The notes: generated by a model not told the origin, from the letters alone. A stretch of 64,000 nt of DNA from an uncultured Clostridia bacterium (GCA_947629905.1 CANRFM010000001.1:1-64000), one strand, 5' to 3'. Shown: positions 33,755 to 43,195, counted from the stretch's first letter. A program made the numbers and translations.

Positions 33755-34507
33755 TTACTGCTGCGCCCCGTCTGCGGCATCGTTTGTGGGATACCAGTGT
33801 ATCTCACTGCCGTCATATTGTTCTACCGTTACGCTGTCCATATACACCGCATCGAGCGGTTTGTCGTTTGCATCTGTATCTACCATCGAAATGTCATACA
33901 CGATGTCCAACCCGTCAATGACCTGCCCGAACACCGTATAATTGCCGCCGTCCAGATGCGGCGTACCGCCATACTGCTTGTACAGCCCTTTGGCTTCTTC
34001 CGTGAAATACGTACCGGATCTCTCCGTGATCATGTTCAGGTACGCATCATCCACGCTGTCACCCGTCACGATGTAAAACTGGCTGCCGTCCGTTGCCGTA
34101 CCGCCGCTGTTGGCATAGGCGACTGCACCGGGTACGTGAATGAGCTGCGGTGTATAGCCGCCGTCAAACGAGCCGCCCCACGTGCTTTCACCGCCCGTGC
34201 CGTCCCCTTTCGGGTCGCCGCCCTGTATCATGAAGTTGGCGATCGTTCTATGAAAGATCAGCTCATCATAATAGCCGGACTTTGCCAGCTCCGTGAAATT
34301 CTCACACGCTTCCGGCAGCAGATCGGGGAAGAGCTTGATTTTGATGTCCCCTCTGTCCCGGACGTGAATGACAACAATATCTTCCCCCTCGGCAGGGGCA
34401 GTATAATTCAGCACCGGCAGTTCTTCGAGCTCCACGTGCTTGGCACAACCTGTCAGAGAGGCACACAACAGCACAGCAGCAACGCCTGCCGCAAAAATCT
34501 TCTTCAT
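33755..34507 (-). CDS. Cyclophilin-type peptidyl-prolyl isomerase lipoprotein
   Basis: A 250-residue lipoprotein (lipobox LTGC, Cys21) with a cyclophilin domain from about residue 50. IFHRTIANFMIQGGDPKGDG keeps the catalytic Arg and the GGDP motif, followed by GSQFYIVTG and YTVFGQVIDGLD. It should fold secreted proteins on the outer face of the membrane. The promoter is at 34570-34598; murA follows. Confidence 0.93.
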   Translation of the reverse strand: MKKIFAAGVAAVLLCASLTGCAKHVELEELPVLNYTAPAEGEDIVVIHVRDRGDIKIKLFPDLLPEACENFTELAKSGYYDELIFHRTIANFMIQGGDPKGDGTGGESTWGGSFDGGYTPQLIHVPGAVAYANSGGTATDGSQFYIVTGDSVDDAYLNMITERSGTYFTEEAKGLYKQYGGTPHLDGGNYTVFGQVIDGLDIVYDISMVDTDANDKPLDAVYMDSVTVEQYDGSEIHWYPTNDAADGAQQ

Positions 34508-34569
34508 GGAACGTACTTCCTTTCTGGAACAGGGGCAGCTCCCCTGCTTTCTATCGCATACGTATATTC

Positions 34570-34598
34570 ATTATACAACATTCTCTGCCGTTTGTAAA
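34570..34598 (-). promoter_or_regulatory. Promoter of the cyclophilin lipoprotein-murA group
   Basis: Minus strand TTTACA (34593-34598), 17 bases, TATAAT (34570-34575). Confidence 0.8.
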
Positions 34599-34682
34599 GT
34601 CAAATGCCTGTTTTTTCGGAATGGTTCAGTGAAAATGGATAAAAACAATTTTCCGGCAGGGAGATACTTGTTTAATATTTCC

Positions 34683-35546
34683 TTAATTTTTGGTTTCTGC
34701 CGCCTGTGTTTCGGCAGGGGGCTGAATTTCCGGCAGTTCGTTCAGGGCAGCATCTTCCTCTCCGTAGGCAGAAATTTCCACGGACAGGATGTAAAGCTCG
34801 TCCTCCGGGATATTATAGCCGCCCGTTTCGGCAGGGGGATCTGTTGCGGCTGCACAAATGGCATCGATCACGTCAAATCCTGCGTAGGTCTGCCCGAACA
34901 CCGTCACCTGCTGCGAAAAATTCGGGATACCGCCCCATTGCAGGAACACATTGCCCAGTGCTTCGCTCTCGGTCGCTTCCTTAAATTCGGCAGCGAATGC
35001 CTCGTCCGAAAAATCCACCGTATCCAGTACCATGAAGCGTGTACCCGTGTACTGCACGGCATTCCCGAACAGCCGCTTGAACACGCCGCCCTCCGATACC
35101 GTATTCATGGCGCAGACTGCCCCCCGGAACGGCCACAAATTCTGGTGCAGCTCCCGTGGTACACGTTCCTGCGCTTCGGTGACATTGGTCAGGCTGCCGT
35201 CCGGCGCATTGCTCCCGGCGGCGAAAAGGACATCCTGCTCCACGTCAAAAATGCAGGTATTGTCATAGTGTCCGCTTTCAGCAAGCCGGATGAACTGCGC
35301 CACCGTTTCCGGCGCATAGTCCGGATAGAGCACGACCCGTATCTCCCCCAAAGACGTTGTAATAATAGCCGTCGGCTCGCCCTCCGGGATCGTCTCCGTC
35401 TGCACCAGTTCGAGGGTGTCGGGGTCGATGTAGTGATAGTCCTTGCTCGACACCATGACGATGAGGTAGAACACCAAAAAGCTCACCACCGACATCCCGA
35501 TGAGGAAGATGCCCAGTGCGGAAAGCCGCTTGTTTTTTTTGTGCAT
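34683..35546 (-). CDS. Membrane-anchored cyclophilin homologue lacking key residues
   Basis: A 287-residue protein with one N-terminal transmembrane helix (about 10-32) and a cyclophilin-like outer domain: TSLGEIRVVLYPDYAPETVAQFIRLAESGHYDN and VTVFGQTYAGFDVIDAI match the family. At the active site, where typical members read FHR...GGDP, this one reads CIFDVEQDVLFAAGSNAP, so the catalytic Arg and the GGDP loop are gone. It may bind substrates without isomerising prolines. It starts 11 bases after cysS and is probably the last gene of cysE-cysS. Confidence 0.82.
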   Translation of the reverse strand: MHKKNKRLSALGIFLIGMSVVSFLVFYLIVMVSSKDYHYIDPDTLELVQTETIPEGEPTAIITTSLGEIRVVLYPDYAPETVAQFIRLAESGHYDNTCIFDVEQDVLFAAGSNAPDGSLTNVTEAQERVPRELHQNLWPFRGAVCAMNTVSEGGVFKRLFGNAVQYTGTRFMVLDTVDFSDEAFAAEFKEATESEALGNVFLQWGGIPNFSQQVTVFGQTYAGFDVIDAICAAATDPPAETGGYNIPEDELYILSVEISAYGEEDAALNELPEIQPPAETQAAETKN

Positions 35547-35557
35547 GGTCTGCTCCT

Positions 35558-36949
35558 TTACAGCTTTTTGATCTCCACGCCCTGCTTCGTCTCCCGGATC
35601 GCATAGCCAAGGGCAGTGATCTCGTCACGCAGACGGTCGGCTTCGGCGTAGTTCTTCGCCTGCCGTGCGGCAGCTCTCTGCTCTGCCAGTGTCAGGACTT
35701 CCTGCGGAATTTCCTGCTCCTTGCGCTCGTACAGCAAACCGAGCACATCGGTCAGCTCCGTGAACACCTGCAGCCCTGCCGCAAGCTGTTCCTTAGAAGC
35801 CCCCTCTGCCGCCATGCTGTTGAGGACACGCACCAAAGTGAACACTGCCGCAAGCCCGTCAGCGGTGTTGAGGTCGTCCTCTAATGCTGCAATGAAATCC
35901 GCCCTTGCCTTGTCAAAGGCCGCCTGTGCTGCGGGGGGGATCTCGCCGGACGGAGCGGCGGAAAGCGCACGTTTCACGGTATCCCGGCATTCATACAGCC
36001 GGTCGAGGGAAGCTTTGCACGCATCGAGCAGCTCCGCAGAATAATTCATGGGCGCACGGTACTGCGCCTGAATCATCAGGTAGCGGATGACTTCATAGCC
36101 ATACTGCTCTGCCACCTCACGGGTGAGGAAGAAATTGCCGAGGGATTTCGACATTTTCTTGTGGTCTACATTGATATGTCCATTGTGCATCCAATAATGC
36201 GAGAACGGCACACCGTTAGCAGCTTCGGACTGTGCAATTTCATTTTCGTGGTGCGGGAAAATCAGGTCATGCCCGCCGCAGTGCAGGTCGATCGTATCGC
36301 CAAGCGTATCCTTTGCCATGGCAGAACACTCGATATGCCAGCCCGGTCTGCCCGGTCCCCACGGCGAATCCCAGTGCTGTTCGGTCGGGGGGCAGCCTTT
36401 CCAGAGGGCGAAATCGAGGGGGTCTTCTTTCACATCATTGACCTCTACCCGTGCGCCTGCGATCAGGTCATCGAGGGACTGCCCGGACAGCTTGCCATAG
36501 TCCGCAAATTGCCGGGTACGGTAATACACATCCCCGCCCACCTGATAGGCGTAGCCTTTTTCCACAAGCGTTTCAATAAAGTGGATAATTTTCTCCATGT
36601 AGCAGGAAACTTTCGGGTGAACGGTCGCAGGGCGCACGTTCAGACCTTTTGCATCCGTTTCGTATTCGGCGATATACTTTTCGGCAGTGGCTTCGGGGGT
36701 GAGACCCTCTTTTTCGCTCTGCCGGATGATCTTGTCATTGACATCCGTGTAATTCTGCACGAACGTCACATCATACCCCCGGTATTCCAAAAACCGCCGG
36801 AACACGTCAAACACGCAGATCGGGCGTGCATTGCCGATGTGGATATAATTATAGACCGTCGGTCCGCAGACATACATACGCACCTTGTGGGGTTCGAGTG
36901 TCCGGAATTCCTCTTTCCGGTTGGTGAGTGTGTTGAAAACCTGAAGCAT
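35558..36949 (-). CDS. cysS: Cysteine-tRNA ligase
   Basis: Charges tRNA-Cys. The 463 residues contain the class I signatures HIGN in YIHIGNARPICVFD and KMSKS in HKKMSKSLGNFF, the zinc-site residues (MYVCGPTVYN, WHIECSAMA, GGHDLIFPHHENE) and an anticodon-binding helical C-terminus. It follows cysE by 13 bases, under the control of the T-box leader upstream. Confidence 0.97.
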   Translation of the reverse strand: MLQVFNTLTNRKEEFRTLEPHKVRMYVCGPTVYNYIHIGNARPICVFDVFRRFLEYRGYDVTFVQNYTDVNDKIIRQSEKEGLTPEATAEKYIAEYETDAKGLNVRPATVHPKVSCYMEKIIHFIETLVEKGYAYQVGGDVYYRTRQFADYGKLSGQSLDDLIAGARVEVNDVKEDPLDFALWKGCPPTEQHWDSPWGPGRPGWHIECSAMAKDTLGDTIDLHCGGHDLIFPHHENEIAQSEAANGVPFSHYWMHNGHINVDHKKMSKSLGNFFLTREVAEQYGYEVIRYLMIQAQYRAPMNYSAELLDACKASLDRLYECRDTVKRALSAAPSGEIPPAAQAAFDKARADFIAALEDDLNTADGLAAVFTLVRVLNSMAAEGASKEQLAAGLQVFTELTDVLGLLYERKEQEIPQEVLTLAEQRAAARQAKNYAEADRLRDEITALGYAIRETKQGVEIKKL

Positions 36950-36962
36950 CTGTTCTCCTCCT

Positions 36963-37625
36963 CTATAAAGGCTGCTGATCTTTTTTTTGGATCCTGTCCA
37001 GTTCCGCCTGCAATTCCTGAACCTGCCTGCGGAGCTGACAGATCTCCATTTCTACGGGATTGGGAATGTGTACCTGATCAAGATTTTCCACAGGATGTTC
37101 CACTTTCTTGCCGTCACAGCGGACGATCCGAGCCGGAACGCCGACAGCGGTACAGTTATCGGGCAGCGCCTCAAGCACGACCGCACCGGCAGCGATCTTC
37201 ACATTGTTGCCGACCGTGAACGGTCCGAGTACTTTCGCCCCCGAACCGACCATGACATTGTTCCCGAGTGTCGGGTGACGTTTGCCCTTATCCTTACCCG
37301 TACCGCCAAGGGTCACGCCCTGATAAATCAGACAATCATCCCCGATGACTGCCGTTTCCCCAATGACGACCCCCATGCCGTGGTCGATGAAAAACCGTCT
37401 CCCGATCGTTGCACCGGGGTGAATTTCAATGCCCGTGAAAAACCGTGACAGCTGTGAAACGGTACGGGCAGCAGTGAACATCCGGTGTTGGTACAGCCAG
37501 TGGGAGATCCTGTAATGGTGTATGGCATGAAGCCCGGAATAGGTCAGAAGGATCTCAAAGGTACTCCGTGCAGCCGGGTCACGTTCCCGGACTGCCTGTA
37601 TATCCTCCTTCAGCCTGTCAAACAC
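36963..37625 (-). CDS. cysE: Serine O-acetyltransferase
   Basis: Makes O-acetylserine, the precursor of cysteine. The start is a GTG ([12 protein letters not shown]) 7 bases after GGAGG; longer frames run back into the terminator of the T-box leader. The 220 residues have the N-terminal helical domain and a left-handed beta helix of hexapeptide repeats with [19 protein letters not shown] and [17 protein letters not shown], then a helical, Gln/Glu-rich tail. The pairing with cysS and the Cys-specific T-box couple cysteine synthesis to tRNA charging. Confidence 0.96.
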   Translation of the reverse strand: MFDRLKEDIQAVRERDPAARSTFEILLTYSGLHAIHHYRISHWLYQHRMFTAARTVSQLSRFFTGIEIHPGATIGRRFFIDHGMGVVIGETAVIGDDCLIYQGVTLGGTGKDKGKRHPTLGNNVMVGSGAKVLGPFTVGNNVKIAAGAVVLEALPDNCTAVGVPARIVRCDGKKVEHPVENLDQVHIPNPVEMEICQLRRQVQELQAELDRIQKKDQQPL

Positions 37626-37641
37626 AACATCGCCTCCTATG

Positions 37642-37672
37642 AAAAAATCCCCCTTGCCTTTCCGCAAGAGAG
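37642..37672 (-). terminator. Attenuator terminator of the Cys T-box
   Basis: Minus strand CTCTTGC, GGAAAG-type loop, GCAAGGGG, then ATTTTTT, ending 16 bases before the cysE start codon. Mutually exclusive with the antiterminator. Confidence 0.85.
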
Positions 37673-37702
37673 ACGTTGCCAAACGTTTTCCACTCTGATA
37701 CT

Positions 37703-37879
37703 AAGGCAGCACCGCACAAAGATTGTGCGTCAGATGCGCAGTCAGATTTTTCGTCAGCTTGTGCAGAAACGACGCAGGAATACTTTGTGTATTTCAAGGA
37801 GTTTATGCGCAAGATGACGGAAAAGATGCAAGCAGATGACGTACAAAGCCGTCAGGCGGTCTTTGTGCGGAGCTGCCTT
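37703..37879. mobile_element. MITE-like element, 177 bp with 19-bp terminal inverted repeats
   Basis: The ends are AAGGCAGCACCGCACAAAG (37703-37721) and, inverted, AAGGCAGCTCCGCACAAAG (37861-37879), 18 of 19 matching. There is no transposase. The inside is open on both strands but without a ribosome site. Its right end shares 30 identical bases with the hairpin at 4777-4825, and its terminal repeat shares 13 with the hairpin at 39958-39992, so it belongs to a dispersed family. No clear target duplication is seen. Confidence 0.75.
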
Positions 37880-38066
37880 GTGTCGTAACGCAGACTTGCG
37901 CTGCCGGATACGCACTGCACACGCAGCTTCCCCGGCAGGGCTGACAGTCGCACTTCATCGGGGATGCTTATGCCGTTCCACCGACCCGGCACTCTCTGAA
38001 AAGCATTTCCCGGACTACTCTGACTGCTACGCCTGTTTTGCGATTCGGGCGGATGCCCTACTATTT

Positions 38067-38095
38067 ATTATATACGATATGCGGGGAAATGTCAA
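38067..38095 (-). promoter_or_regulatory. Promoter of the cysE-cysS leader
   Basis: Minus strand TTGACA (38090-38095), 17 bases, TATAAT (38067-38072): full consensus, giving a start just before T-box stem I. Confidence 0.9.
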
Positions 38096-38201
38096 GGGGG
38101 GATGCAAGGTTTTCCCAATTTCCCCATTTTGACATTGCTATATAGAATGGGACGGAATTTCTTTGTATTTTTGTGCAAATCTACAAAAATGTCAAATGCG
38201 C

Positions 38202-38230
38202 TTGACATGGGGCGGATTTCGTGGTAGACT
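38202..38230 (+). promoter_or_regulatory. Promoter of the hrcA operon
   Basis: TTGACA (38202-38207), 17 bases, TAGACT (38225-38230), immediately followed by the CIRCE operator. Confidence 0.85.
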
Positions 38231-38234
38231 AATA

Positions 38235-38261
38235 TTAGCACTCAAAGAGTTGGAGTGCTAA
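38235..38261 (+). promoter_or_regulatory. CIRCE operator (HrcA binding site)
   Basis: TTAGCACTC, 9-base spacer AAAGAGTTG, GAGTGCTAA: exact match to the CIRCE consensus, positioned at the predicted transcription start of hrcA so that HrcA would repress its own operon until heat shock. Confidence 0.98.
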
Positions 38262-38299
38262 CACTCAAAAAGACTACTGCCAGAAAGGAGCGTATTCCT

Positions 38300-39370
38300 T
38301 TGAATGAACGGAAGCTGAAAATACTGGCTGCCGTAGTGGAGGAGTATGTGCGAACCGGAGAGCCGGTCGGCTCGAAGGTAATTGCCAGTCTGCCGGGGAT
38401 CGGCGTTTCTGCCGCAACTGTCCGGAACGATATGGCAATGCTGGAGCAGCTCGGTTTTCTGGAACAGCCCCATACCTCCGCAGGCAGAGTGCCGACCATT
38501 CAAGGCTACCGCCTGTATATCGAGGAGCTGATGTCGCCGCCCTCGCTGCCCGGTGAGGAACGGCAGCGGCTGGATGAGATGCTTGCCAGTCAGGGTCCGA
38601 TGACGGAAGAACTGCTGATCGAGAACGCCACTACCGCCCTTGCGGAACTGACAAAGTGCGCTGCGGTCGTGTCGGATTTCTCCCCGCAATTTTCTGTCAT
38701 TTCCAAAGTAGAGGTCATTCCGGCAGGTAAGCGGGTCTATGTGGTTCTGCTCATCACTTCCGGGGGTGCGATCAAGAATAAGTCGTGCCGGCTCGAATTT
38801 GACCTGACGAACGAACAGCTTGACCTGTTCTCCGGTTTCCTTGCGGAAAATTTAGAGGGCGTTTCGGTCGCCGATCTGTCGGACGAACGGATGGAAAACC
38901 TTACGGCTGCCATGAGTGCCTATATGATGACGATGGCACCCCTTGTGGAGGGCATTTGTGAACTGTCCCGGGATCTGCGGCAGCACGCTCTGACGTTCCG
39001 GGGAGAGAACAACCTCTTTTCCTGCGAAGAACTGGACAAAATGGAGATCGTGCGCTTTATTGAGCACAAGGATGAACTGGTCAGTCTGCTCGATTCTTCT
39101 TTCAGCGGCATTCAGGTGATGTTCGGGGAAAATCCGGACAGCTTTGTCATCGGCAATTCTTCTATGATCGTCTCCAAATATCGCAAGGGAGATCACGATG
39201 TCGGTTCTCTTGGCATAATCGGTCCGATGCGGCTCGACTATGCGAAGGTGATACCATATATTGAATATTTTTCACAGAAGATCACAGACCTGATCTCCGA
39301 GGAGAGCGAAAGCCCTCCGGGGGCGGGCAGTGATACGGATACGGGGCAGAAAGCTCCGCCAAACGGATAA
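38300..39370 (+). CDS. hrcA: Heat-inducible transcription repressor HrcA
   Basis: Represses class I heat-shock genes by binding CIRCE. The start is a TTG (MNERKLKILAAVV) 9 bases after AAAGGAG; the nearby ATG is out of frame. The 356 residues start with a winged-helix domain (VRTGEPVGSK, SAATVRNDMAMLEQLGFLEQPHTSAGR) and continue through the GAF-like domain to SLGIIGPMRLDYAKVIPYIEY. It is the first gene of hrcA-grpE-dnaK-dnaJ. Confidence 0.96.
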   Translation: MNERKLKILAAVVEEYVRTGEPVGSKVIASLPGIGVSAATVRNDMAMLEQLGFLEQPHTSAGRVPTIQGYRLYIEELMSPPSLPGEERQRLDEMLASQGPMTEELLIENATTALAELTKCAAVVSDFSPQFSVISKVEVIPAGKRVYVVLLITSGGAIKNKSCRLEFDLTNEQLDLFSGFLAENLEGVSVADLSDERMENLTAAMSAYMMTMAPLVEGICELSRDLRQHALTFRGENNLFSCEELDKMEIVRFIEHKDELVSLLDSSFSGIQVMFGENPDSFVIGNSSMIVSKYRKGDHDVGSLGIIGPMRLDYAKVIPYIEYFSQKITDLISEESESPPGAGSDTDTGQKAPPNG

Positions 39371-39383
39371 GGGGGTGAATCCG

Positions 39384-39953
39384 ATGAACGACACAGACGA
39401 AATGCTGGAAGATCTGCCGGAAGAGACGGCAGAAGAACCGGAAACAGAGGAAACCGCAGAAGCCGATACATCCGGCGATTCCCCTGCGGAAGAAGAGGCA
39501 CAGGAGGAAGAAGCACCGCCGGAGAACGCTTCCGAAGCACTGGAGGAGGAACGGGAACGCTATTTGCGGCTGTATGCGGAATTTGACAATTTCCGGAAGC
39601 GGACACAGCGGGAAAAGTTAGAGGCATACAACAATGCCGTTGCTTCCTGCGTGGAGCAGCTCCTGCCGGTCGTGGACAACTTTGAACGGGCTGTCGATGC
39701 GCCGTGCAGCGATGAGAAATACCATTCCGGCATGGTGATGATCTCCGGGCAGCTGAGAAACTTTCTCGAAAAGCTCGGCGTAACGGAAATTGCTGCACTG
39801 GGTGAACCGTTCGACCCGAAGGTACACAACGCTATCAAGCAGACAGAGACTTCGGAGGAATACCCCGAAAACACCGTCTGCGAGGTCTTTCAGAAAGGCT
39901 ATATGCTCCAAGACCGCCTGATCCGTCCTGCTATGGTCGCCGTGGCAGGGTAA
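39384..39953 (+). CDS. grpE: Nucleotide exchange factor GrpE
   Basis: Releases ADP from DnaK. The start at MNDTDEMLED, with GGGGGTG 7 bases upstream, gives 189 residues. A very acidic, disordered N-terminus (about 55 residues rich in Glu) precedes the coiled-coil with ERYLRLYAEFDNFRKRTQRE and the beta domain ending VCEVFQKGYMLQDRLIRPAMVAV. Confidence 0.95.
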   Translation: MNDTDEMLEDLPEETAEEPETEETAEADTSGDSPAEEEAQEEEAPPENASEALEEERERYLRLYAEFDNFRKRTQREKLEAYNNAVASCVEQLLPVVDNFERAVDAPCSDEKYHSGMVMISGQLRNFLEKLGVTEIAALGEPFDPKVHNAIKQTETSEEYPENTVCEVFQKGYMLQDRLIRPAMVAVAG

Positions 39954-39957
39954 ACAC

Positions 39958-39992
39958 GGGCAGCACCGCACGATTTTTGTACGGCATTGCCC
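39958..39992. repeat. Hairpin related to the MITE family, between grpE and dnaK
   Basis: Arms GGGCAGCACCGCAC and, inverted, GGGCAATGCCGTAC with a 7-base loop. The left arm contains the first 13 bases of the terminal repeat of the element at 37703 minus its AA(G). As an intercistronic hairpin it could set the grpE/dnaK mRNA ratio. Confidence 0.6.
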
Positions 39993-40034
39993 ACACACAA
40001 AGAAATGTGAGAGAGTGAAAGGAAGAGATCTGTT

Positions 40035-41870
40035 ATGGGAAAAATCATTGGTATTGACTTGGGAACAACAAATTCCTGCGTCGCTGTCGTAGAGGGCGGT
40101 AACGCTGTTGTCATCCCGAATGCAGAGGGCGCAAGAACGACCCCGTCTGTCGTTGCATTCTCCAAAACCGGAGAACGTCTGGTCGGCAAGGTTGCCAAGA
40201 ATCAGGCGATCACCAACCCCGACAGGACGATTTCATCTATCAAGCGCCATATGGGTTCGAGCTATAAGGTAGATATTGACGGCAAGAAATACACACCGCA
40301 GGAAATTTCTGCGATGATCCTCCAGAAGCTGAAGGCAGATGCAGAGGCTTACCTTGGTGAGACGGTGAATGAGGCTGTTATCACTGTTCCGGCTTACTTC
40401 ACGGATGCACAGCGTCAGGCAACGAAAGATGCCGGGCAGATCGCAGGTCTGGTCGTAAAGCGTATCATCAACGAGCCGACTGCTGCTGCGCTGTCCTACG
40501 GTATCGACAAGGAAGAGGATCAGAAAGTCATGGTCTATGACCTTGGCGGCGGTACGTTCGATGTGTCCATTATCGAAATGGGCGAGGGTTTCCAGCAGGT
40601 AGTCGCTACTGCCGGCAACAACCACCTCGGCGGCGATGATTTCGACCAGAGGATCATTAACTGGATGGTGGAGGAATTCCGCAAGGAACACGGCATTGAC
40701 CTTTCCACCGACAAGATGGTCATGCAGCGCCTGAAAGATGCCGCAGAAAAGGCAAAGATCGAGCTGTCCGCTACCCCGACCACAAGCATTAACCTCCCGT
40801 TCATCACGGCAGATGCCAACGGTCCGAAGCACCTTGATCTGACTTTGACACAGGCAAAGTTCAACGAGCTGACCGCAGACCTCGTACAGTCCACCATGGG
40901 ACCTGTCCGTCAGGCACTGGAAGACAGCGGCATGAGCGCTTCCGAACTGGATAAAGTCCTCATGGTCGGCGGTTCTTCGAGGATCCCGGCGGTACAGGAA
41001 GCTGTCAGAAAGCTCATCGGCAAGGACCCGTTCAAGGGCATCAACCCGGATGAATGCGTAGCACTCGGTGCAGCTTTGCAGGGCGGTGTGCTCGGCGGTG
41101 ATGTCAAGGAGGGTCTGATGCTCCTCGATGTTACCCCGCTGTCCCTCGGCATTGAGACGGCTGGCGGTGTCTGCACGAAGATGATTCCCAGAAACACCAC
41201 CATTCCGACCAAAAAGACGGAGGTATTCTCCACCTATGCCGACAATCAGCCAGCTGTAGACATCAATGTTTTGCAGGGTGAGCGTGAATTTGCACGGGAT
41301 AACAAGCAGCTTGGCACATTCCAGCTGAGCGGTATTGCACCGGCACCGAGAGGTGTGCCGAGAATTGAGGTCACCTTCGACATCGACAGAAACGGCATTG
41401 TACACGTTTCTGCAAAAGACCTCGGCACAGGCAAGGAGCAGACGATCTCCATTACAGCTTCCACCAATATGTCCAAGGAGGACATTGACAAGGCTGTCAA
41501 GGAAGCAGAGGCTTACGCAGAAGAGGACAAGAAGCGCCGTGAGGAGGTCGATACCAAGAACTCCGCTGAAAACATGGTGCTCCAGTCCGAAAATACGCTC
41601 AAGGAACTGGGCGATAAGGTGCCGGAAGCTGACCAGATGGCTGTCCGTGCCAAGGCTTCCGAATTGCAGAATGCGATCGATGCCAATGACACGAATGCCA
41701 TGAAGCAGAAGATGGACGAACTGCAGAAGACCCTGATGGACGTAGGTTCTAAGATCTACCAGCAGGGTGCGCCGCAGGGCGGCATGGATGCCGGCGCAGC
41801 ACCGCAGGACGGCGGAAGCAACAACGGCGGCGACGATGACGTGATCGACGCAGATTTCACAGAAGCATAA
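40035..41870 (+). CDS. dnaK: Chaperone DnaK (Hsp70)
   Basis: ATP-driven chaperone of 611 residues. The ATPase domain shows [40 protein letters not shown] and [14 protein letters not shown]; the substrate domain starts at [11 protein letters not shown]. The C-terminal tail is Gly/Asp-rich and ends DADFTEA. The RBS GGAAGAG lies upstream; dnaJ follows by 89 bases. Confidence 0.98.
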   Translation: MGKIIGIDLGTTNSCVAVVEGGNAVVIPNAEGARTTPSVVAFSKTGERLVGKVAKNQAITNPDRTISSIKRHMGSSYKVDIDGKKYTPQEISAMILQKLKADAEAYLGETVNEAVITVPAYFTDAQRQATKDAGQIAGLVVKRIINEPTAAALSYGIDKEEDQKVMVYDLGGGTFDVSIIEMGEGFQQVVATAGNNHLGGDDFDQRIINWMVEEFRKEHGIDLSTDKMVMQRLKDAAEKAKIELSATPTTSINLPFITADANGPKHLDLTLTQAKFNELTADLVQSTMGPVRQALEDSGMSASELDKVLMVGGSSRIPAVQEAVRKLIGKDPFKGINPDECVALGAALQGGVLGGDVKEGLMLLDVTPLSLGIETAGGVCTKMIPRNTTIPTKKTEVFSTYADNQPAVDINVLQGEREFARDNKQLGTFQLSGIAPAPRGVPRIEVTFDIDRNGIVHVSAKDLGTGKEQTISITASTNMSKEDIDKAVKEAEAYAEEDKKRREEVDTKNSAENMVLQSENTLKELGDKVPEADQMAVRAKASELQNAIDANDTNAMKQKMDELQKTLMDVGSKIYQQGAPQGGMDAGAAPQDGGSNNGGDDDVIDADFTEA

Positions 41871-41959
41871 GCATTGGCGAGGGGCAGAACTTTCTGCCCC
41901 TATTGCCGGATATACTTCTCTAAGGGAAAGGAGTGCCGCTTTCGGGCGGCGATGGGAAT

Positions 41960-43108
41960 ATGGCTGACAAGCGTGATTATTATGACGTGCTCGGTGTGTC
42001 TAAGACAGCAAGTGAGGACGAGATCAAGAAGGCATACCGCAAAATGGCACGTGAGAACCACCCCGACCTGCACCCCGATAAGGTCGAGGAGTGCGAAGAA
42101 AAAATGAAGGAGATCAACGAGGCTTACAGTGTCCTGTCCGACCCGGAGAAGCGCCAGCGGTATGACCAGTTCGGTCATGAGGGAATGGACGGTGCAGAGG
42201 GCTTCGGCGGTTTCAATGGATTTTCCGGCTTTACGGGGGGCGATGTGGGAGATATTTTCGACAGTCTGTTCGGGAATATTTTCGGCGGCGGCGGTGTCCG
42301 CACCAATTCTGCCAACGCACCCCGCAGGGGCAGGGACATCCACTACGGTGTCAATATCAGCTTCATGGAAGCGTGCACGGGCAAGTCGCAGGACATCAGC
42401 ATTACACATCAGGAATTCTGCACTGCCTGCAACGGCACGGGCGCAGAACCCGGTACTTCGACGGAAGCTTGTCCGGACTGCCACGGCAGAGGCAATATCA
42501 AGGTCACACAGCAGACCCCGCTCGGGGCGATCTCTTCGACAAGACCCTGTCCGCACTGCGGCGGCAAGGGAACGGTCATCAAAAGCCCCTGCCAGAAATG
42601 TCGTGGTGTCGGCAGAGCGAAAGTGCAGAAACGTGTCACGATCACCATTCCGGCAGGTATTGACAACGGACAGACACTTCGTATTTCCGGAGAGGGCGAC
42701 TGCGGCATCAACGGCGGACCTGCCGGAAACCTCAATGTCAGCGTGACCGTCCGTCCGCATCCGCTGTTTGTCCGGGACGGCTATGACGTGCACTGCGAGA
42801 TACCGATCACCTATGCACAGGCTGTCATGGGGGATGAGATCACCGTGCCGACCATTGACGGGAATGTGAAATTCTCCATTCCGGAGGGTACACAGAACGG
42901 CGCAAAGCACCGTCTAAAGGGGAAAGGCATCAAGTACCTCCAGCAGGACAGACGGGGCGACCAGTATGTCAAGCTCTACATCGAAGTCCCCAAAAACCTC
43001 ACCAAAAAGCAGAAAGAACTGCTCAGGGAGTTTGAAAATTCGCTTTCGGATAAGAATTACGCCAAACGGCACAGCTTCTTTGACAAGATCAAGGATCTGT
43101 TTCAGTAA
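41960..43108 (+). CDS. dnaJ: Chaperone DnaJ (Hsp40)
   Basis: DnaK co-chaperone. The start is the ATG giving [15 protein letters not shown], the family N-terminus, though the ribosome site right before it (GATGGGAA) is weak and a stronger AAAGGAG lies too far upstream. The 382 residues contain the J domain with the HPD motif, a Gly/Phe-rich stretch, four zinc repeats ([32 protein letters not shown]) and the C-terminal substrate domain. Confidence 0.97.
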   Translation: MADKRDYYDVLGVSKTASEDEIKKAYRKMARENHPDLHPDKVEECEEKMKEINEAYSVLSDPEKRQRYDQFGHEGMDGAEGFGGFNGFSGFTGGDVGDIFDSLFGNIFGGGGVRTNSANAPRRGRDIHYGVNISFMEACTGKSQDISITHQEFCTACNGTGAEPGTSTEACPDCHGRGNIKVTQQTPLGAISSTRPCPHCGGKGTVIKSPCQKCRGVGRAKVQKRVTITIPAGIDNGQTLRISGEGDCGINGGPAGNLNVSVTVRPHPLFVRDGYDVHCEIPITYAQAVMGDEITVPTIDGNVKFSIPEGTQNGAKHRLKGKGIKYLQQDRRGDQYVKLYIEVPKNLTKKQKELLREFENSLSDKNYAKRHSFFDKIKDLFQ

Positions 43109-43117
43109 TGCTTGCAG

Positions 43118-43146
43118 CCCCTCCGGGTTTCGGAGGGGTTTTTTGT
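43118..43146 (+). terminator. Terminator of the hrcA-grpE-dnaK-dnaJ operon
   Basis: GCCCCTCCG, GGTTT loop, CGGAGGGG, then TTTTTTG. Confidence 0.92.
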
Positions 43147-43165
43147 TACAAATCCCGAAAACCTA

Positions 43166-43195
43166 TTGACAAAGCTGCCTGAAATTTGGTATAAT
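43166..43195 (+). promoter_or_regulatory. Promoter of the EAL fusion gene
   Basis: TTGACA (43166-43171), 18 bases, TATAAT (43190-43195), about 65 bases before the start codon. Confidence 0.82.

Larger units (their letters stand above)
37642..38060 (-). promoter_or_regulatory. Cysteine T-box leader, interrupted by a MITE-like insertion
   Basis: Minus-strand leader of cysE-cysS. Stem I runs from about 38027 to 37945: GCAGTC pairs with GACTGT, an AGTA-type internal loop faces GAAGTGC, ATGCTT pairs with AAGCAT, and the distal AGAGAG and GGTCGGTGGAAC motifs are present. The specifier codon TGC (Cys) is at 37950-37952. The antiterminator at 37669-37696 is AGAG, bulge TGGAAAA, CGTT-TGGC-AACG, T, CTCT; TGGA complements the UCCA end expected of tRNA-Cys. 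The competing terminator, CTCTTGC/GCAAGGG plus T6, is at 37642-37672 and shares the CTCT bases. The 177-bp element at 37703-37879 lies between the two halves. Confidence 0.85.

Noticed and set aside
37676-37888. Open frame of about 70 codons through the MITE-like element
   Set aside because: No ribosome site, begins in the T-box antiterminator region, and the reverse strand is equally open; probably not translated.
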